Shown one piece after another: positions 16,472 through 26,267 of a stretch of DNA of 64,000 nt. Positions within the stretch are counted from its first letter, which is position 1. Each line of letters opens with the position of its first letter. Origin of the DNA: Hymenobacter tibetensis (lineage in GTDB: Bacteria > Bacteroidota > Bacteroidia > Cytophagales > Hymenobacteraceae); NCBI RefSeq assembly GCF_022827545.1, contig NZ_CP094669.1, positions 2,942,001 to 3,006,000 of the forward strand, in the 5' to 3' direction. The notes beneath the pieces are model-generated. The model saw only the letters and a list, made by a program, of their open reading frames with translations, was not told the origin of the DNA and made no database searches. The position numbers were made by a program, and so were the translations under genes.

Positions 16472-18880
16472 ATGAAACCTGCTGCTCTCCTCTTTGCCCT
16501 GCTCTTGTCTTCCGTCGTGCAAGCCCAGAACCCTCCAAGCAAAACCACCCTCTTCGACGCAGGATGGCGCTTCCACCGCGGCGGCGCGCAGGGAGCCGAA
16601 AAAGCAGGCTTCAACGACGCCACGTGGAAACCCGTGGACCTACCCCACGACTGGAGCATCGAGGACCTACCGGGCACTGCTTCTCCCTTCAACCCCGATG
16701 CCATTAGCCAGGCCAATGGGGGCTTTACCACCGGCGGTACGGGCTGGTACCGCAAAACCTTTGTGCTACCCGCCACGCAAAAAGGCCAACGCATCCAACT
16801 GCAGTTCGACGGCGTGTATATGAACGCGGAGGTCTGGGTGAACGGCCAGTCGATGGGGCCGCATCCTTACGGCTACACCAGTTTCTGGTACGATGTGACC
16901 GACAAAGTGAAGTTTGGAAGCCCTAACCTGGTGGCGGTAGAAGTGAAAAACGAAGGCCAGAACAGCCGGTGGTATTCGGGTTCGGGCATCTACCGGCACG
17001 TGTGGCTTACGGTGCAGGGGCCGGTGCACATTGCCCAGTGGGGTACGTTCCTGTCTGCCCCGCAAATCACGGCCGCTTCGGCGCAAGTGCAAGCGGAAAC
17101 CGAGGTGGTCAATCAGAGCAGCCAAGCCGCCCAGTTCACGCTCCTTACGCGCCTGCGCAGCCCCCAGGGCCAGGAAGTGGCCCGCACCGAAACCAAGCAA
17201 ACCGTAACGGCCGGCGCCACGGCCACCGTACAACAAACGCTGGCCGTGCAGACGCCCGAGCGGTGGTCGGTGGACAAGCCCGCTCTCTACACCGCCGTAA
17301 CGGAAGTCTACCAGGGCAAGCAGTTGCTCGACCAAGCAGAGACGCGCTTCGGCATCCGCACCATTTCGTTTGACACGCAAAACGGGTTTCGCCTGAACGG
17401 CCAGACCATGAAGCTGAAAGGCGGGTGCTTTCACCACGACAACGGCCCCCTGGGGTCGAAGGCGTACGACCGGGCCGAGGAGCGCAAAATCGAACTGCTG
17501 AAAGCCAGCGGCTACAACGCCATCCGCTGTTCCCATAACCCGCCTTCGCCGGCCTTACTTGCCGCCTGCGACCGGCTGGGTATGCTCGTCATCGATGAAG
17601 CCTTCGACCAGTGGCGCGAACCCAAAAACCCCTACGACTACAACCTCTACTTCGATAAGTGGTGGCAAACCGACGTGGCCAGCATGGTGCGCCGCGACCG
17701 AAACCACCCGAGCATCATTCTGTGGAGCCTCGGCAACGAAATACCCGAACGCAGTAAACCCGAAGGCGCCAAAACCGCCCGCCAGCTAGCCGACTTCATC
17801 CGCACCCTCGACACCAGCCGCCCCATCACGGCTGCCGTTAACGGCCTCGCCCCCGATAAAGACCCGTTCTTCGCCACCCTCGACGTGGCCGGCTACAACT
17901 ACGCCGCCGGCGGCGACCATCACCAACAAGACGTTTACGCCCAAGACCACGCCCGCGTGCCCAACCGGGTGATGTACGGCGCAGAAACCTATCCGCTTGA
18001 AGCGTTCGACAGTTGGATGAAGACCCTAGATCATCCGTACGTGGTGGGCGACTTTGTGTGGACGGCCGTGGATTATATCGGCGAAGCCAGCATTGGCTGG
18101 CTCGGCTACTGGCAATACCAATCGTTCTATCCTTGGAACCTAGCTTTCTGCGGCGACATCGATATTTGCGGCTGGAAACGTCCGCAGTCGTTTTACCGGG
18201 ATGCACTGTGGAAAGAGAATCAAGTTTCGCTCTTCGTGAAGCCTCCCACGCCTTCTTTCCCCACCAACCCCAACAAGGAAGAGTGGAGCAAATGGGAGTG
18301 GCGCGACGTAGTAGCCGACTGGAACTGGCCGGGCCAGGAAAACAAGCCCCTGACCGTGGAAGTGTATTCTTCCTGCGAACAGGTGGAGTTGCTGCTCAAC
18401 GGCAAGAGCCTCGGCACCAAGCCCACCAACCGCTCCACCCAGTTCACCGCCACCTGGACCGTGCCCTACCAAGCGGGCGAGCTGAAAGCCATTGGCCGCA
18501 AGGGTACCAAGCAAGTGGGTTCCGCCGAACTACGCACAGCCACCCAACCCACCCGCCTAACTCTCGCCGCCGACCGCACCACCATCAAAGCCGATGGCCA
18601 AGACCTAAGCTACATCACCGTGGAGCTAACCGATAGCAAAGGCGTCCGCAACCCCAAAGCGGAAAACGTCCTCAAGTTCCAATTAACGGGCCCCGGCACC
18701 ATCATTGGGGTCGGCAACGCGAATCCTATCAGCACTGAGAGCTACCAACGCCCCCAGCGCAACGCCTGGCAAGGACGGGCACTGGTTGTGGTAAAGTCCA
18801 GCGAACAAGCCGGCAAACTCACCCTCCGAGCCACTGCGGAGGGCCTACCAGCCGCCGAAGTGACTATCGAAGCCCGTTAG
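16472..18880 (+). CDS. Glycoside hydrolase family 2 protein (beta-galactosidase-like)
   Basis: An 802-residue exported GH2 enzyme. Domains in order: signal peptide (ending near VVQAQ), sugar-binding jelly roll (about 25-190), immunoglobulin-like domain (about 195-300), TIM barrel (about 305-600) and a C-terminal DUF4982-like plus Big-type beta domain (about 625-800). The acid/base is Glu423 in WSLGNEIPE and the likely nucleophile is Glu505 in MYGAETYPLE. ATG at 16472 is preferred over 16448 because it gives a proper signal peptide. Enzymes of this layout cleave terminal beta-galactosides or beta-glucuronides in the periplasm. It ends before a strong terminator and is not joined to a SusCD pair. 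Confidence 0.93.
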   Translation: MKPAALLFALLLSSVVQAQNPPSKTTLFDAGWRFHRGGAQGAEKAGFNDATWKPVDLPHDWSIEDLPGTASPFNPDAISQANGGFTTGGTGWYRKTFVLPATQKGQRIQLQFDGVYMNAEVWVNGQSMGPHPYGYTSFWYDVTDKVKFGSPNLVAVEVKNEGQNSRWYSGSGIYRHVWLTVQGPVHIAQWGTFLSAPQITAASAQVQAETEVVNQSSQAAQFTLLTRLRSPQGQEVARTETKQTVTAGATATVQQTLAVQTPERWSVDKPALYTAVTEVYQGKQLLDQAETRFGIRTISFDTQNGFRLNGQTMKLKGGCFHHDNGPLGSKAYDRAEERKIELLKASGYNAIRCSHNPPSPALLAACDRLGMLVIDEAFDQWREPKNPYDYNLYFDKWWQTDVASMVRRDRNHPSIILWSLGNEIPERSKPEGAKTARQLADFIRTLDTSRPITAAVNGLAPDKDPFFATLDVAGYNYAAGGDHHQQDVYAQDHARVPNRVMYGAETYPLEAFDSWMKTLDHPYVVGDFVWTAVDYIGEASIGWLGYWQYQSFYPWNLAFCGDIDICGWKRPQSFYRDALWKENQVSLFVKPPTPSFPTNPNKEEWSKWEWRDVVADWNWPGQENKPLTVEVYSSCEQVELLLNGKSLGTKPTNRSTQFTATWTVPYQAGELKAIGRKGTKQVGSAELRTATQPTRLTLAADRTTIKADGQDLSYITVELTDSKGVRNPKAENVLKFQLTGPGTIIGVGNANPISTESYQRPQRNAWQGRALVVVKSSEQAGKLTLRATAEGLPAAEVTIEAR

Positions 18881-18895
18881 GCTACTGCACCCTAA

Positions 18896-18931
18896 AGAAA
18901 GGGTCTGGGCAGCTTGCCCAGGCCCTTTCCT
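18896..18931 (+). terminator. Intrinsic terminator after GH2 gene
   Basis: AAAGGGTCTGGGCA, loop GCT, TGCCCAGGCCCTTT gives a 13-14 bp stem with one bulge, followed by CCTT. It lies between convergent genes and may serve both. Confidence 0.75.
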
Positions 18932-18945
18932 TAGCTGGATGTAAT

Positions 18946-19449
18946 CTACGCAAACGTCACCACCCATACCCATTCGTTTCGCTCCCAAGCCGTAGGATAA
19001 ATCGAGTTGAGCAGGGCACGAAAAGCGGCGACTGGGCTGTCGTACCACCGGTAGTGGCCAGGCACATCCGGGTCAGGCTCCACTCCACCCCACTGCAGGT
19101 GGCCAGCCACTTCCCGCTCTTGCACGCCTTCTGCCAGAGCATCTGCATCTGTGAGGTTACGGACCTGCTCTGCACGAATTGACTTTACTTTTATCACGAG
19201 GGACGCGTCTTCCTGAACTTGTAGAAGCTCTCCAGGCCGGCCAAAGGGGCAAGGGATACGAGGTAGCCAGCCGGGCGAATCAGGCTGGGTGCTTTCGAAT
19301 AGCGCTCCTTCCTCTCCTAAGCTATGGTAGCGGTACCAATTGGGGTGCAGTTGCAGGGGTAGATGGGGCGCGAACCGCCGGCGGGTAACCGTTTTATAAC
19401 CTGCCTGCACCGCCGCTAGCATGGCGGCATTAAAGGAAATGACACGCAT
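18946..19449 (-). CDS. ASCH-domain (PUA-like) protein of phage type
   Basis: A 167-residue cytosolic protein. The N-terminus MRVISFNAAMLAAVQAGYKT followed by VTRRR, then CPFGRPGELLQVQE, IRAEQVRNLTDADALAEGV and the terminal RWYDSPVAAFRALLNSIYP...NEWVWVVTF form the ASCH pattern well known from phage and prophage genomes. ASCH domains resemble PUA and are thought to bind RNA or modified bases. No other phage gene is near, so it looks domesticated or a lone remnant. The start is set at 19449, where the family N-terminus begins; an open frame to 19509 has no support. Confidence 0.8.
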   Translation of the reverse strand: MRVISFNAAMLAAVQAGYKTVTRRRFAPHLPLQLHPNWYRYHSLGEEGALFESTQPDSPGWLPRIPCPFGRPGELLQVQEDASLVIKVKSIRAEQVRNLTDADALAEGVQEREVAGHLQWGGVEPDPDVPGHYRWYDSPVAAFRALLNSIYPTAWERNEWVWVVTFA

Positions 19450-19886
19450 AACTTCAGTGTGTAAACTGTTGGTACTATTGCCTCCGTGGGCAAACCTCAA
19501 GGAGTGCATGGTGCGATGGTAAGAGGCAATTGCCCCGCTAACTTGGCATAATCCTTCGTTCCTGCTGCCCCACCCGGCTTATCTGTCAACAGTAACAGGT
19601 AGCGGCTGCAACTGAAAAGCAAGCCACGCTGCTGCCTAGCAGCTATTGCCAATGCACAGGAGAGTACCGCTTTGTATAAAACTATTATTATATCTTATCT
19701 TCCGCTTGTGCTGTCTGAGGCAGGTTTTTCACTTCCCTGCTGCTTATCACCTACCACAATTCACCCGAACAAGTTGGCTTCTACCGTGCGTAACTTCTTT
19801 GTTTCCAACGCTAACAGTAGTTGACCCAGAGATACCTTTCATCCTACCTTTTCAGTACCTACCGATTCCGAATTAATCCGTTGCCT
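19450..19886. other. Intergenic region, divergent promoters expected
   Basis: This 437-base stretch lies between the ASCH gene (minus) and the BNR-repeat gene (plus). It turns AT-rich around 19675-19700. I see no repeat, RNA gene or credible ORF; short open frames here have no signal or homology features. Confidence 0.5.
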
Positions 19887-22800
19887 ATGAAACTTCCATT
19901 ACCCTTTAATGCCGCTTTTGTTGTCGTGCTGTCTCTGTTGCTGCTTTCTGCTTCGGCTGAGGCTCAGCAGCGCCCCAAACAAGGAAAAGCCCCCAAAGGC
20001 ACGGCCGTAGTGTACGACACCGCATTGTACAATGGGCTACGGTGGCGCTCCATTGGGCCCTACCGCGGTGGGCGGGCCGGCACCGTTACGGGCGTGCCCG
20101 GCAATCCCAACTTGTATTACATGGGAACGGCTGGAGGCGGGGTGTGGCGCACAACCGATGGCGGCGGCACCTGGGGCAATATATCCGACCGCTACTTTGG
20201 TGGCTCGGTAGGAGCCGTGGCCGTCAGTGAGTCAGACCCGAACGTGTTGTATGCCGGCGAGGGCGAGCAAACCGTACGCGGCAATGTATCCTCGGGCTTT
20301 GGCGTGTGGAAGTCGCAGGATGCGGGGCAGACGTGGGTGCACGTGGGGCTGAAGGATTCGCGTCATATCGGGCGCATTCGCATCCACCCCAAAAACCCAG
20401 ATATTGTGTACGTAGCGGCGATAGGCAACCTGTATGCGCCCAACGAAATGCGTGGCGTATACCGCACGAAAGATGGTGGCAAGAACTGGGAGCGGGTGCT
20501 CTTCGCCAGCAAAGAAGCGGGTGCCGTAGACCTGCTTTTAGACCCGGCCAACCCACGGATTCTCTACGCTAGCACCTGGAACGTGCGGCGCACGCCCTAC
20601 AGCTTCTCCTCCGGCGGACCAGGCTCGGGGCTGTGGAAAAGCACAAACGGGGGAGATACATGGCAGGAGATTTCCCGCAACGAAGGACTCCCAGTTGGCA
20701 CGTTGGGCATCATAGGCGTGGCGGTTTCGCCGGTAAACTCCAGCCGAGTCTGGGCGCTGGTAGAAGCGGAAAAGGGCGGCTTGTTCCGTTCCGATGACGG
20801 AGGGATGCACTGGCAGAAGCTCTCAGATGATCGGAACCTGCGCCAGCGAGCCTGGTACTACACGCGCCTGTATGCCGACCCTAAAGATGCCGAGATACTC
20901 TACGTGCTGAACGTGTCGTATCATAAGAGCAAAGATGGGGGCCGCACCTTCCAGGCCGCGGATGCTCCGCATGGCGACCACCACGATTTGTGGATTGCGC
21001 CCGAAAACCCGAACCGCATGGTAATGGCCGACGACGGCGGCGCCCAAGTCAGCACAGACGGGGGCCTGAACTGGACCACGTACCACAACCAACCTACCGG
21101 TCAGTTTTACCGGGTGGTAACCGACAACCATTTTCCGTACCGCATCTACGGGGCGCAGCAGGACAACTCGACGGTGCGCATTCCTCACCGCACAACAGGG
21201 CAGGCCATTGAGGAACGCGACTGGGAACCAACCGCCGGGGGCGAGAGTGCTCACCTCGCCGTCGATCCGTTGAATCCTGATATCGTATATGGAGGCAGCT
21301 ACGACGGATTTCTGTCCCGAGTGGACCATAGTACCCAGCAGGAGCGCACCATAGACGTGTGGCCCGACAACCCCATGGGGCACGGCGCCGAGGGCATGAA
21401 GTACCGGTTTCAATGGAATTTTCCCCTGTTGTTTTCCCCGCACGACCCCAAAAAGCTGTACACGGGCTCCAACCAGTTGCACGTCACGACCAACGAAGGT
21501 CAATCATGGGAAATACTTAGTCCTGACCTGACGCGCAACGATCCAAAAACGCTAGGGCCCTCGGGCGGCCCCATTACCAAGGACAACACGGCTGTGGAAT
21601 ACTACGGCACCATCTTCGCCATTGCCGAATCTGCGGCCGAGAAAGGCGTTATTTGGACGGGCTCCGACGATGGCCTACTGCATATAACCCGCGACAACGG
21701 CAAAACCTGGGCGAAAGTGCAACCCAAGGGCATGCCCGAGTGGATCCAGATCAACAGCATCGATGCGCACCCAACCCTCAAAGGAGCTGCTTATGTAGCG
21801 GCCACGCTGTACAAGTCTGGCGACTTCCAACCGTATCTGTACAAGACCACCGACTACGGACAGACCTGGACAAAAATCACCACTGGCATTCCCGCTACGC
21901 ATTTCACCCGCGTCATACGCGCCGATCCTAAACGCCCAGGACTGCTCTATGCCGGCACGGAATACGGCATGTATATCTCCTTCAACGATGGCAAGCACTG
22001 GCAGCCTTTTCAACTGAACCTGCCGCCGACCCCCATCACGGATCTTACCCTTAAGAACGACAACCTGATTGTGGCTACCCAGGGCCGAGGGTTCTGGCTG
22101 CTCGACGACGTAACGCCCCTGCACCAGCTCAGTGCGGCGGTGGCCACCAGCAAGTTTCACTTATACACTCCCACGCCAAGCTACAAAATGGAGGGCCGGG
22201 GCACCGCCACAATTCCCGCAACTGCGGGCCAAAACCATCCAGGGGGCGTTTTGCTGTACTACTACTTGGCTGAAAAGCAGGATTCGACCAGTGCTATGAA
22301 ACTGGAAATTCTGGATGCGAATGGCAAGCTGATTCGCACATTCGCCAACACCGACCGGGACCTGAAAGGCAAAACCCTCACGAAAGAAGAAAGAGCCAAG
22401 GCGAAAAAAGAACTACTGCCCACCCGCAAGGGACTGAACCGCTACGTGTGGGACCTGCGCTACCCCGACGCCAGCCAGTTTGAAGGACTTATTCTGTGGG
22501 GTGGCGGAACCCAAGGCCCGAAAGCCGTGCCGGGCACCTACAAAGCACGCCTGACGCTAAACCAGCAGACTCAGGAAACCACCTTCACGGTACTCCCCGA
22601 TCCGCGCAGCAAAGCCACTCCCCAAGACCTTCAGGCGCAGTTCAGCTTCTTGCAAGAAGTGCAGCAGAAGCTTACTGAAACCCACGATGCTATCCGGGAT
22701 ATCCGGACCATTCGCGGGCAGCTCAGTACCATTACGGGGCCGTTGAAAGACCACGCAAATGCCAAGGATGTGCTGGAACTAGCGGGAGATATCGAGAAAA

Positions 22801-23114
22801 AAATCACTCAGATCGAAGAGGTGCTGTACCAGACCAAAAACAAAAGCGGCCAAGACCCCCTGAACTTTCCCATCCGACTGAACAACAAACTAGCCAACCT
22901 GGTCGGTCAGGCCAGCACCGGCGATTATCGGCCTACGGAGCAGGCCATAGCAGTTAAGAAAGAAGTGACAGAGCAAATAACTCAGCAACTCACGCAATTC
23001 AAAACACTTAAAGAGCAGGAAATTCCGGCCTTGAATAAGCTCATTCGGGACAAGAATGTGGATGCCATTACGCTACCCAAGCCGTCCCCGCCCCCCGCGT
23101 CCAGCAGTCTGTAG
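19887..23114 (+). CDS. VPS10/BNR-repeat glycosyl hydrolase-like exported protein
   Basis: A 1075-residue exported protein. A signal peptide (about 1-28, ending SASAEAQ) is followed by a large beta-propeller region up to about residue 760 with many Asp-box/BNR repeats: TTDGGGTWG, SQDAGQTWV, TKDGGKNWE, STNGGDTWQ, RSDDGGMHWQ, STDGGLNWT, TNEGQSWE, TRDNGKTWA and TTDYGQTWT. The C-terminus (about 770-1060) contains a fibronectin-like beta domain with YVWDLRYPDASQFEG and a helical region. This layout is a common Bacteroidota annotation named VPS10 domain or WD40/YVTN/BNR-like protein. True enzymatic activity is not proven. The ATG at 19887 is chosen over an upstream TTG at 19821 because of the signal peptide. 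Confidence 0.9.
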   Translation: MKLPLPFNAAFVVVLSLLLLSASAEAQQRPKQGKAPKGTAVVYDTALYNGLRWRSIGPYRGGRAGTVTGVPGNPNLYYMGTAGGGVWRTTDGGGTWGNISDRYFGGSVGAVAVSESDPNVLYAGEGEQTVRGNVSSGFGVWKSQDAGQTWVHVGLKDSRHIGRIRIHPKNPDIVYVAAIGNLYAPNEMRGVYRTKDGGKNWERVLFASKEAGAVDLLLDPANPRILYASTWNVRRTPYSFSSGGPGSGLWKSTNGGDTWQEISRNEGLPVGTLGIIGVAVSPVNSSRVWALVEAEKGGLFRSDDGGMHWQKLSDDRNLRQRAWYYTRLYADPKDAEILYVLNVSYHKSKDGGRTFQAADAPHGDHHDLWIAPENPNRMVMADDGGAQVSTDGGLNWTTYHNQPTGQFYRVVTDNHFPYRIYGAQQDNSTVRIPHRTTGQAIEERDWEPTAGGESAHLAVDPLNPDIVYGGSYDGFLSRVDHSTQQERTIDVWPDNPMGHGAEGMKYRFQWNFPLLFSPHDPKKLYTGSNQLHVTTNEGQSWEILSPDLTRNDPKTLGPSGGPITKDNTAVEYYGTIFAIAESAAEKGVIWTGSDDGLLHITRDNGKTWAKVQPKGMPEWIQINSIDAHPTLKGAAYVAATLYKSGDFQPYLYKTTDYGQTWTKITTGIPATHFTRVIRADPKRPGLLYAGTEYGMYISFNDGKHWQPFQLNLPPTPITDLTLKNDNLIVATQGRGFWLLDDVTPLHQLSAAVATSKFHLYTPTPSYKMEGRGTATIPATAGQNHPGGVLLYYYLAEKQDSTSAMKLEILDANGKLIRTFANTDRDLKGKTLTKEERAKAKKELLPTRKGLNRYVWDLRYPDASQFEGLILWGGGTQGPKAVPGTYKARLTLNQQTQETTFTVLPDPRSKATPQDLQAQFSFLQEVQQKLTETHDAIRDIRTIRGQLSTITGPLKDHANAKDVLELAGDIEKKITQIEEVLYQTKNKSGQDPLNFPIRLNNKLANLVGQASTGDYRPTEQAIAVKKEVTEQITQQLTQFKTLKEQEIPALNKLIRDKNVDAITLPKPSPPPASSSL

Positions 23115-23297
23115 GCTGGCGGTCTTGCTCCCTTCCGAGCGTAAGATGGGCCAGCGCTTACGGGGCCTTACCGAGCCCTGGCTTATCTGAACGGCGCAAG
23201 AATATGTAAGTAAAGCGCAAGAATTGGGCGTTCAACTAGGATGGGTTGGAAGACCTTTGGGGCAGCCAAACGGAATCAATTTATACCCTCTTCCTTT

Positions 23298-24236
23298 ATG
23301 CAACCCCTCACTTCCAACTCCCTGGATACCTACTCCGACGAGCAATTACTTAAACACCTACCCGGCTTTACCAACCACTACGCGACCGTCAACGGCGTAC
23401 GGCTTCACTACGTGGAAGGCGGCCAGGGTCCCGCATTGGTATGCCTGCCGGGTTGGCCACAGACTTGGTTTTCCTATCACCCTATTGCGGCGGAACTGGC
23501 TCAACACCACCGGGTCATCATCGTTGATATTCGCGGTATGGGCAGCTCCGACAAACCCGCCACCGGTTACGACAAAAAGACCATGGCTCAGGATATTTAC
23601 GAGCTGCTGCGCTACCTGGGGCTGGAGAAAGCTTCGCTGCTAGGGCACGACATTGGGGGCATGGTAGCCGCCAGCTTTGGGTTCAACTACCCGCAGGCTA
23701 CCGACAAACTTATCTTGGCCGACGGAGCGCACCCTAGCGAAGGCATGCGGCAGATGCCCATGTTGCCAGCCCCCGGGGCCTTTGCCGATAAAATGGACGG
23801 GCAGCAGCCCTATGTATGGTGGATGGCCTTCAACCAGGTGAAGGAATTGCCCGAGCAACTGCTGGCCGGACGGTTTGAATACCTCTTGGAATACCTGTTC
23901 CGCTACGTGATGCTAGACGAGAGTCGGATGTCGGCCTTCGATCGGGCGGTGTACGCGGCCGTTTACAACCAGCCCGAGAATATTCGGGCGGCCAATGCCT
24001 GGTACCAAGCGTTGGAGCAAGACATTGCCGACGCCAACACGTATGAACGTCTTTCCATGCCGGTGCTGGGTATTGGAAGCCACGTGTCGTACAGTTATCT
24101 ACAGATGAGCTTGCCTTACATGGCCGAAAACGTCGAGGTAATCGGTATTCTGGACAGCGGCCACTATATGTTCGAGGAAAAACCAGCCCAAGTACTAGCC
24201 GCTGTTTTAAGCTTTCTGCAGCCGTTCGCCAACTGA
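23298..24236 (+). CDS. Alpha/beta hydrolase, epoxide-hydrolase-like
   Basis: A 312-residue alpha/beta-fold hydrolase. The nucleophile elbow is GHDIGG, with Asp as nucleophile as in epoxide hydrolases and haloalkane dehalogenases. The catalytic His is probably in LDSGHYMFEEKP. The usual oxyanion motif HGWP is here PGWPQTW, so its His is replaced by Pro. The IIVDIRGMGSSDKP strand-loop is the normal family element. The cytosolic protein starts at ATG 23298; a frame open to 23241 is less likely. It ends directly in a strong hairpin. The substrate is unknown. Confidence 0.88.
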   Translation: MQPLTSNSLDTYSDEQLLKHLPGFTNHYATVNGVRLHYVEGGQGPALVCLPGWPQTWFSYHPIAAELAQHHRVIIVDIRGMGSSDKPATGYDKKTMAQDIYELLRYLGLEKASLLGHDIGGMVAASFGFNYPQATDKLILADGAHPSEGMRQMPMLPAPGAFADKMDGQQPYVWWMAFNQVKELPEQLLAGRFEYLLEYLFRYVMLDESRMSAFDRAVYAAVYNQPENIRAANAWYQALEQDIADANTYERLSMPVLGIGSHVSYSYLQMSLPYMAENVEVIGILDSGHYMFEEKPAQVLAAVLSFLQPFAN

Positions 24237-24303
24237 AAAAGTAGCGTCCGAGAAACAAGGGGAGCATAGTCAAGCTCCCCCTGTTTCTCGGACGCTACTT
24301 TTT
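24236..24303. terminator. Very long-stem bidirectional hairpin
   Basis: The sequence from AAAAAGTAGCGTCCGAGAAA to its complement TTTCTCGGACGCTACTTTTT pairs over nearly 30 bp with one mismatch and an 8-base loop, flanked by A and T runs. It begins at the stop codon of the hydrolase gene, so it terminates that gene and could also act on the minus strand. Confidence 0.85.
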
Positions 24304-24324
24304 CTTTGGTCAGTTAATTCCTTA

Positions 24325-24357
24325 TACGGTCCTACCGTTCAGCAGGACCGTTTTTTG
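24325..24357 (+). terminator. Second intrinsic terminator-like hairpin
   Basis: ACGGTCCT, 10-base loop, AGGACCGT then TTTTT. It follows the long hairpin by about 20 bases; the region from here to 24601 shows no further feature. Confidence 0.65.
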
Positions 24358-24601
24358 TGCTTCAGGCACCGGCGGGAGCGACACAAGCAAGTGATGAGGC
24401 AGCCACTTCCTTTGCGCACTGTTGGCCTCACCGACGATATACCTACTGGGCTGGAACCAACCTCAAACAACTTGATAGCAAGGACTTGCAACCTGCCCCA
24501 TCAATGTATCACATAACCTGGCCACCTAGCTGGCGCTTCAAGCATTGGTAGGCAACGTGTATGTTCACTTAACAACGTACCCCTCAAGCAAGCGAAGATT
24601 T

Positions 24602-26224
24602 CTACTGGCTATCCAACTGAAACCGCTCGAAGGTGGCAGTGGCGGCAACGGGGCCGTGGGCTAGCACGCCGACCCGTATGCCCCGGTCCCAGGGCGGCAA
24701 GTACGTGCCGTTAATGGCCGCAGCACCGGCGGCGGGCATGGCCTGCCAGGTTTTGCCGTTGTCGGCGCTGTAATCGAAGCGAAACTGGTTGCCGCTTTCA
24801 GCGCGCATGCGAAAGGTTAGGGTTGAGGCGGTGGGCAGTTTCATTTCACTGATCGTTTTCTGCTTGCCTTTTTCCAGTTGCCAGAGTTGCAACTTGCCCC
24901 CGCCGGCTGTCAGGGCCAATGTATTTTCCGGGTCGCCGTGAGCAGCAATGCCGGCTACGGTGCCAGCAGGTAAGGTGCCGGGGTTCAGGAGCGTAGTAGT
25001 GGCGGTGTAATCGGCGGTAGTGGTATGCTGGCCCAACACGGCGCCGCTGTGTTGCGGACGGGCAGTGAGTTGCAGTTGACCGCTGCGCACTGCTACTGTA
25101 GGCCGCTCTTCCACTGGCCACTGCCACGATGGCAACAACGTGGGGCCATCAAATTCGTCGTTTAGGTCGCGAGCAGCTGCTGCGGGAGCAGGATTGGTGG
25201 GTACGGAGCCACCGCGGAACTCGGGCCAACCGTCGGCGTTCCAGGTGAACTCGCTGAGTACGCCTTGGCGGCCCACAAACTCGAAGCTGCGGGTGTCGTA
25301 GGCGTGGTGCAGCATGTACCACCGGTCGCCACGGTTGAACACGGTACCGTGACCGGGGCAGGCCCACTTGTCGTTTTTGGTGAGAATGGGGTTCTTCTCG
25401 TACTTCTCCCAGGGCCCGAGCAGGCTCTTAGCTCGCGCAATCCCGGTGCCATAGGTGCACGTATGCCCGCAACAGCCATTGGCGGCATAAAAGGCGTAAA
25501 AATAGTCGTTGCGCTTGATCATCGACACGCCTTCCACGAGGTTGCCTTCCCAGGGCGCCGTATTGCGAAACAGCTCTTTTTTCTCGCCCAGCAAGGCCGT
25601 GTGCTCGTCGTTGAGGCGTTGCGCCCAGATGGGGGTTGGCAGGTTGCGGCTGTTGCCATCTTCCTTCCAAATCAGGTACAGCTCACCTTTCTCGTCGCGC
25701 ATCGGGAAGCCATCAATCGAGCCAACCTCCTGCCCTACTAATGGGCCCAGGTCGCGGTACGGGCCAGCGGGGCTATCGGCCACGGCCACGCCCACGGCCA
25801 GGTTGCCGCCTTTCTTGTGGGCGGTGTAGTAGATGTAGGTTTTGTCGCCTTCCTGGCTGATTTCGGGCGCCCAGAAATAGTAGTCGGCCCAGTCGGGCAG
25901 CTCATTGGGAAACACGTGGCCCGCCAGTTCCCAATCGGTTAGGTTGGTTGACTTCAGCAGCGGGAACACCGGCCCCCAGTTCGACGAGGTAGCCGTGGCC
26001 CAGTAGGTGTCGCCTACTTTGGTGATGGATGGGTCGGGAAAGTCGCCGGCCAGTACCGGGTTGACAATGGAAATAGCAGGTTCATCTGCTTCCGCTTTTG
26101 CTTCGGCGGTGTCGGAAGTAGGCGTGCTGACGGAGGTAGTCTTGGTATCCTGGCAGGCCCCGAGCATCGTCAGGGACAGGCCTAGCACAAGGCAAGTGGT
26201 TTTGCTTAACGCCATAGAGGGCAA
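24602..26224 (-). CDS. GH43 glycosidase with C-terminal beta-sandwich, lipoprotein
   Basis: A 540-residue GH43 protein, likely a beta-xylosidase or alpha-L-arabinofuranosidase. The N-terminal five-blade propeller (about 50-345) has the three acidic residues of the family: Asp in AGDFPDPSITKVG, Asp in VGSIDGFPMRD and Glu in NLVEGVSMI. The C-terminal domain (about 352-540), from LNDEFDGPTL through RFDYSADNGKTWQ, resembles the concanavalin-type domain of GH43 xylosidases. A lipobox LGAC at about residue 24 predicts lipid anchoring. Methionine 4 (26215) is an alternative start. It is the last gene of the operon susC-susD-GH43-GH43, 43 bases after its partner. Confidence 0.88.
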   Translation of the reverse strand: MPSMALSKTTCLVLGLSLTMLGACQDTKTTSVSTPTSDTAEAKAEADEPAISIVNPVLAGDFPDPSITKVGDTYWATATSSNWGPVFPLLKSTNLTDWELAGHVFPNELPDWADYYFWAPEISQEGDKTYIYYTAHKKGGNLAVGVAVADSPAGPYRDLGPLVGQEVGSIDGFPMRDEKGELYLIWKEDGNSRNLPTPIWAQRLNDEHTALLGEKKELFRNTAPWEGNLVEGVSMIKRNDYFYAFYAANGCCGHTCTYGTGIARAKSLLGPWEKYEKNPILTKNDKWACPGHGTVFNRGDRWYMLHHAYDTRSFEFVGRQGVLSEFTWNADGWPEFRGGSVPTNPAPAAAARDLNDEFDGPTLLPSWQWPVEERPTVAVRSGQLQLTARPQHSGAVLGQHTTTADYTATTTLLNPGTLPAGTVAGIAAHGDPENTLALTAGGGKLQLWQLEKGKQKTISEMKLPTASTLTFRMRAESGNQFRFDYSADNGKTWQAMPAAGAAAINGTYLPPWDRGIRVGVLAHGPVAATATFERFQLDSQ

Positions 26225-26267
26225 CGGTTACGGGGTAGGTTGAGGGGGTGGAACGGTTGTTTCGGGC

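Noticed and set aside
19646..19876. 76-codon hydrophobic frame upstream of the BNR-repeat gene
   Set aside because: Lies in the AT-rich promoter region, overlaps the next gene's leader; no family features.
24357..24551. 64-codon frame after the terminators
   Set aside because: No signal, domain or neighbour support; lies directly after two terminators.
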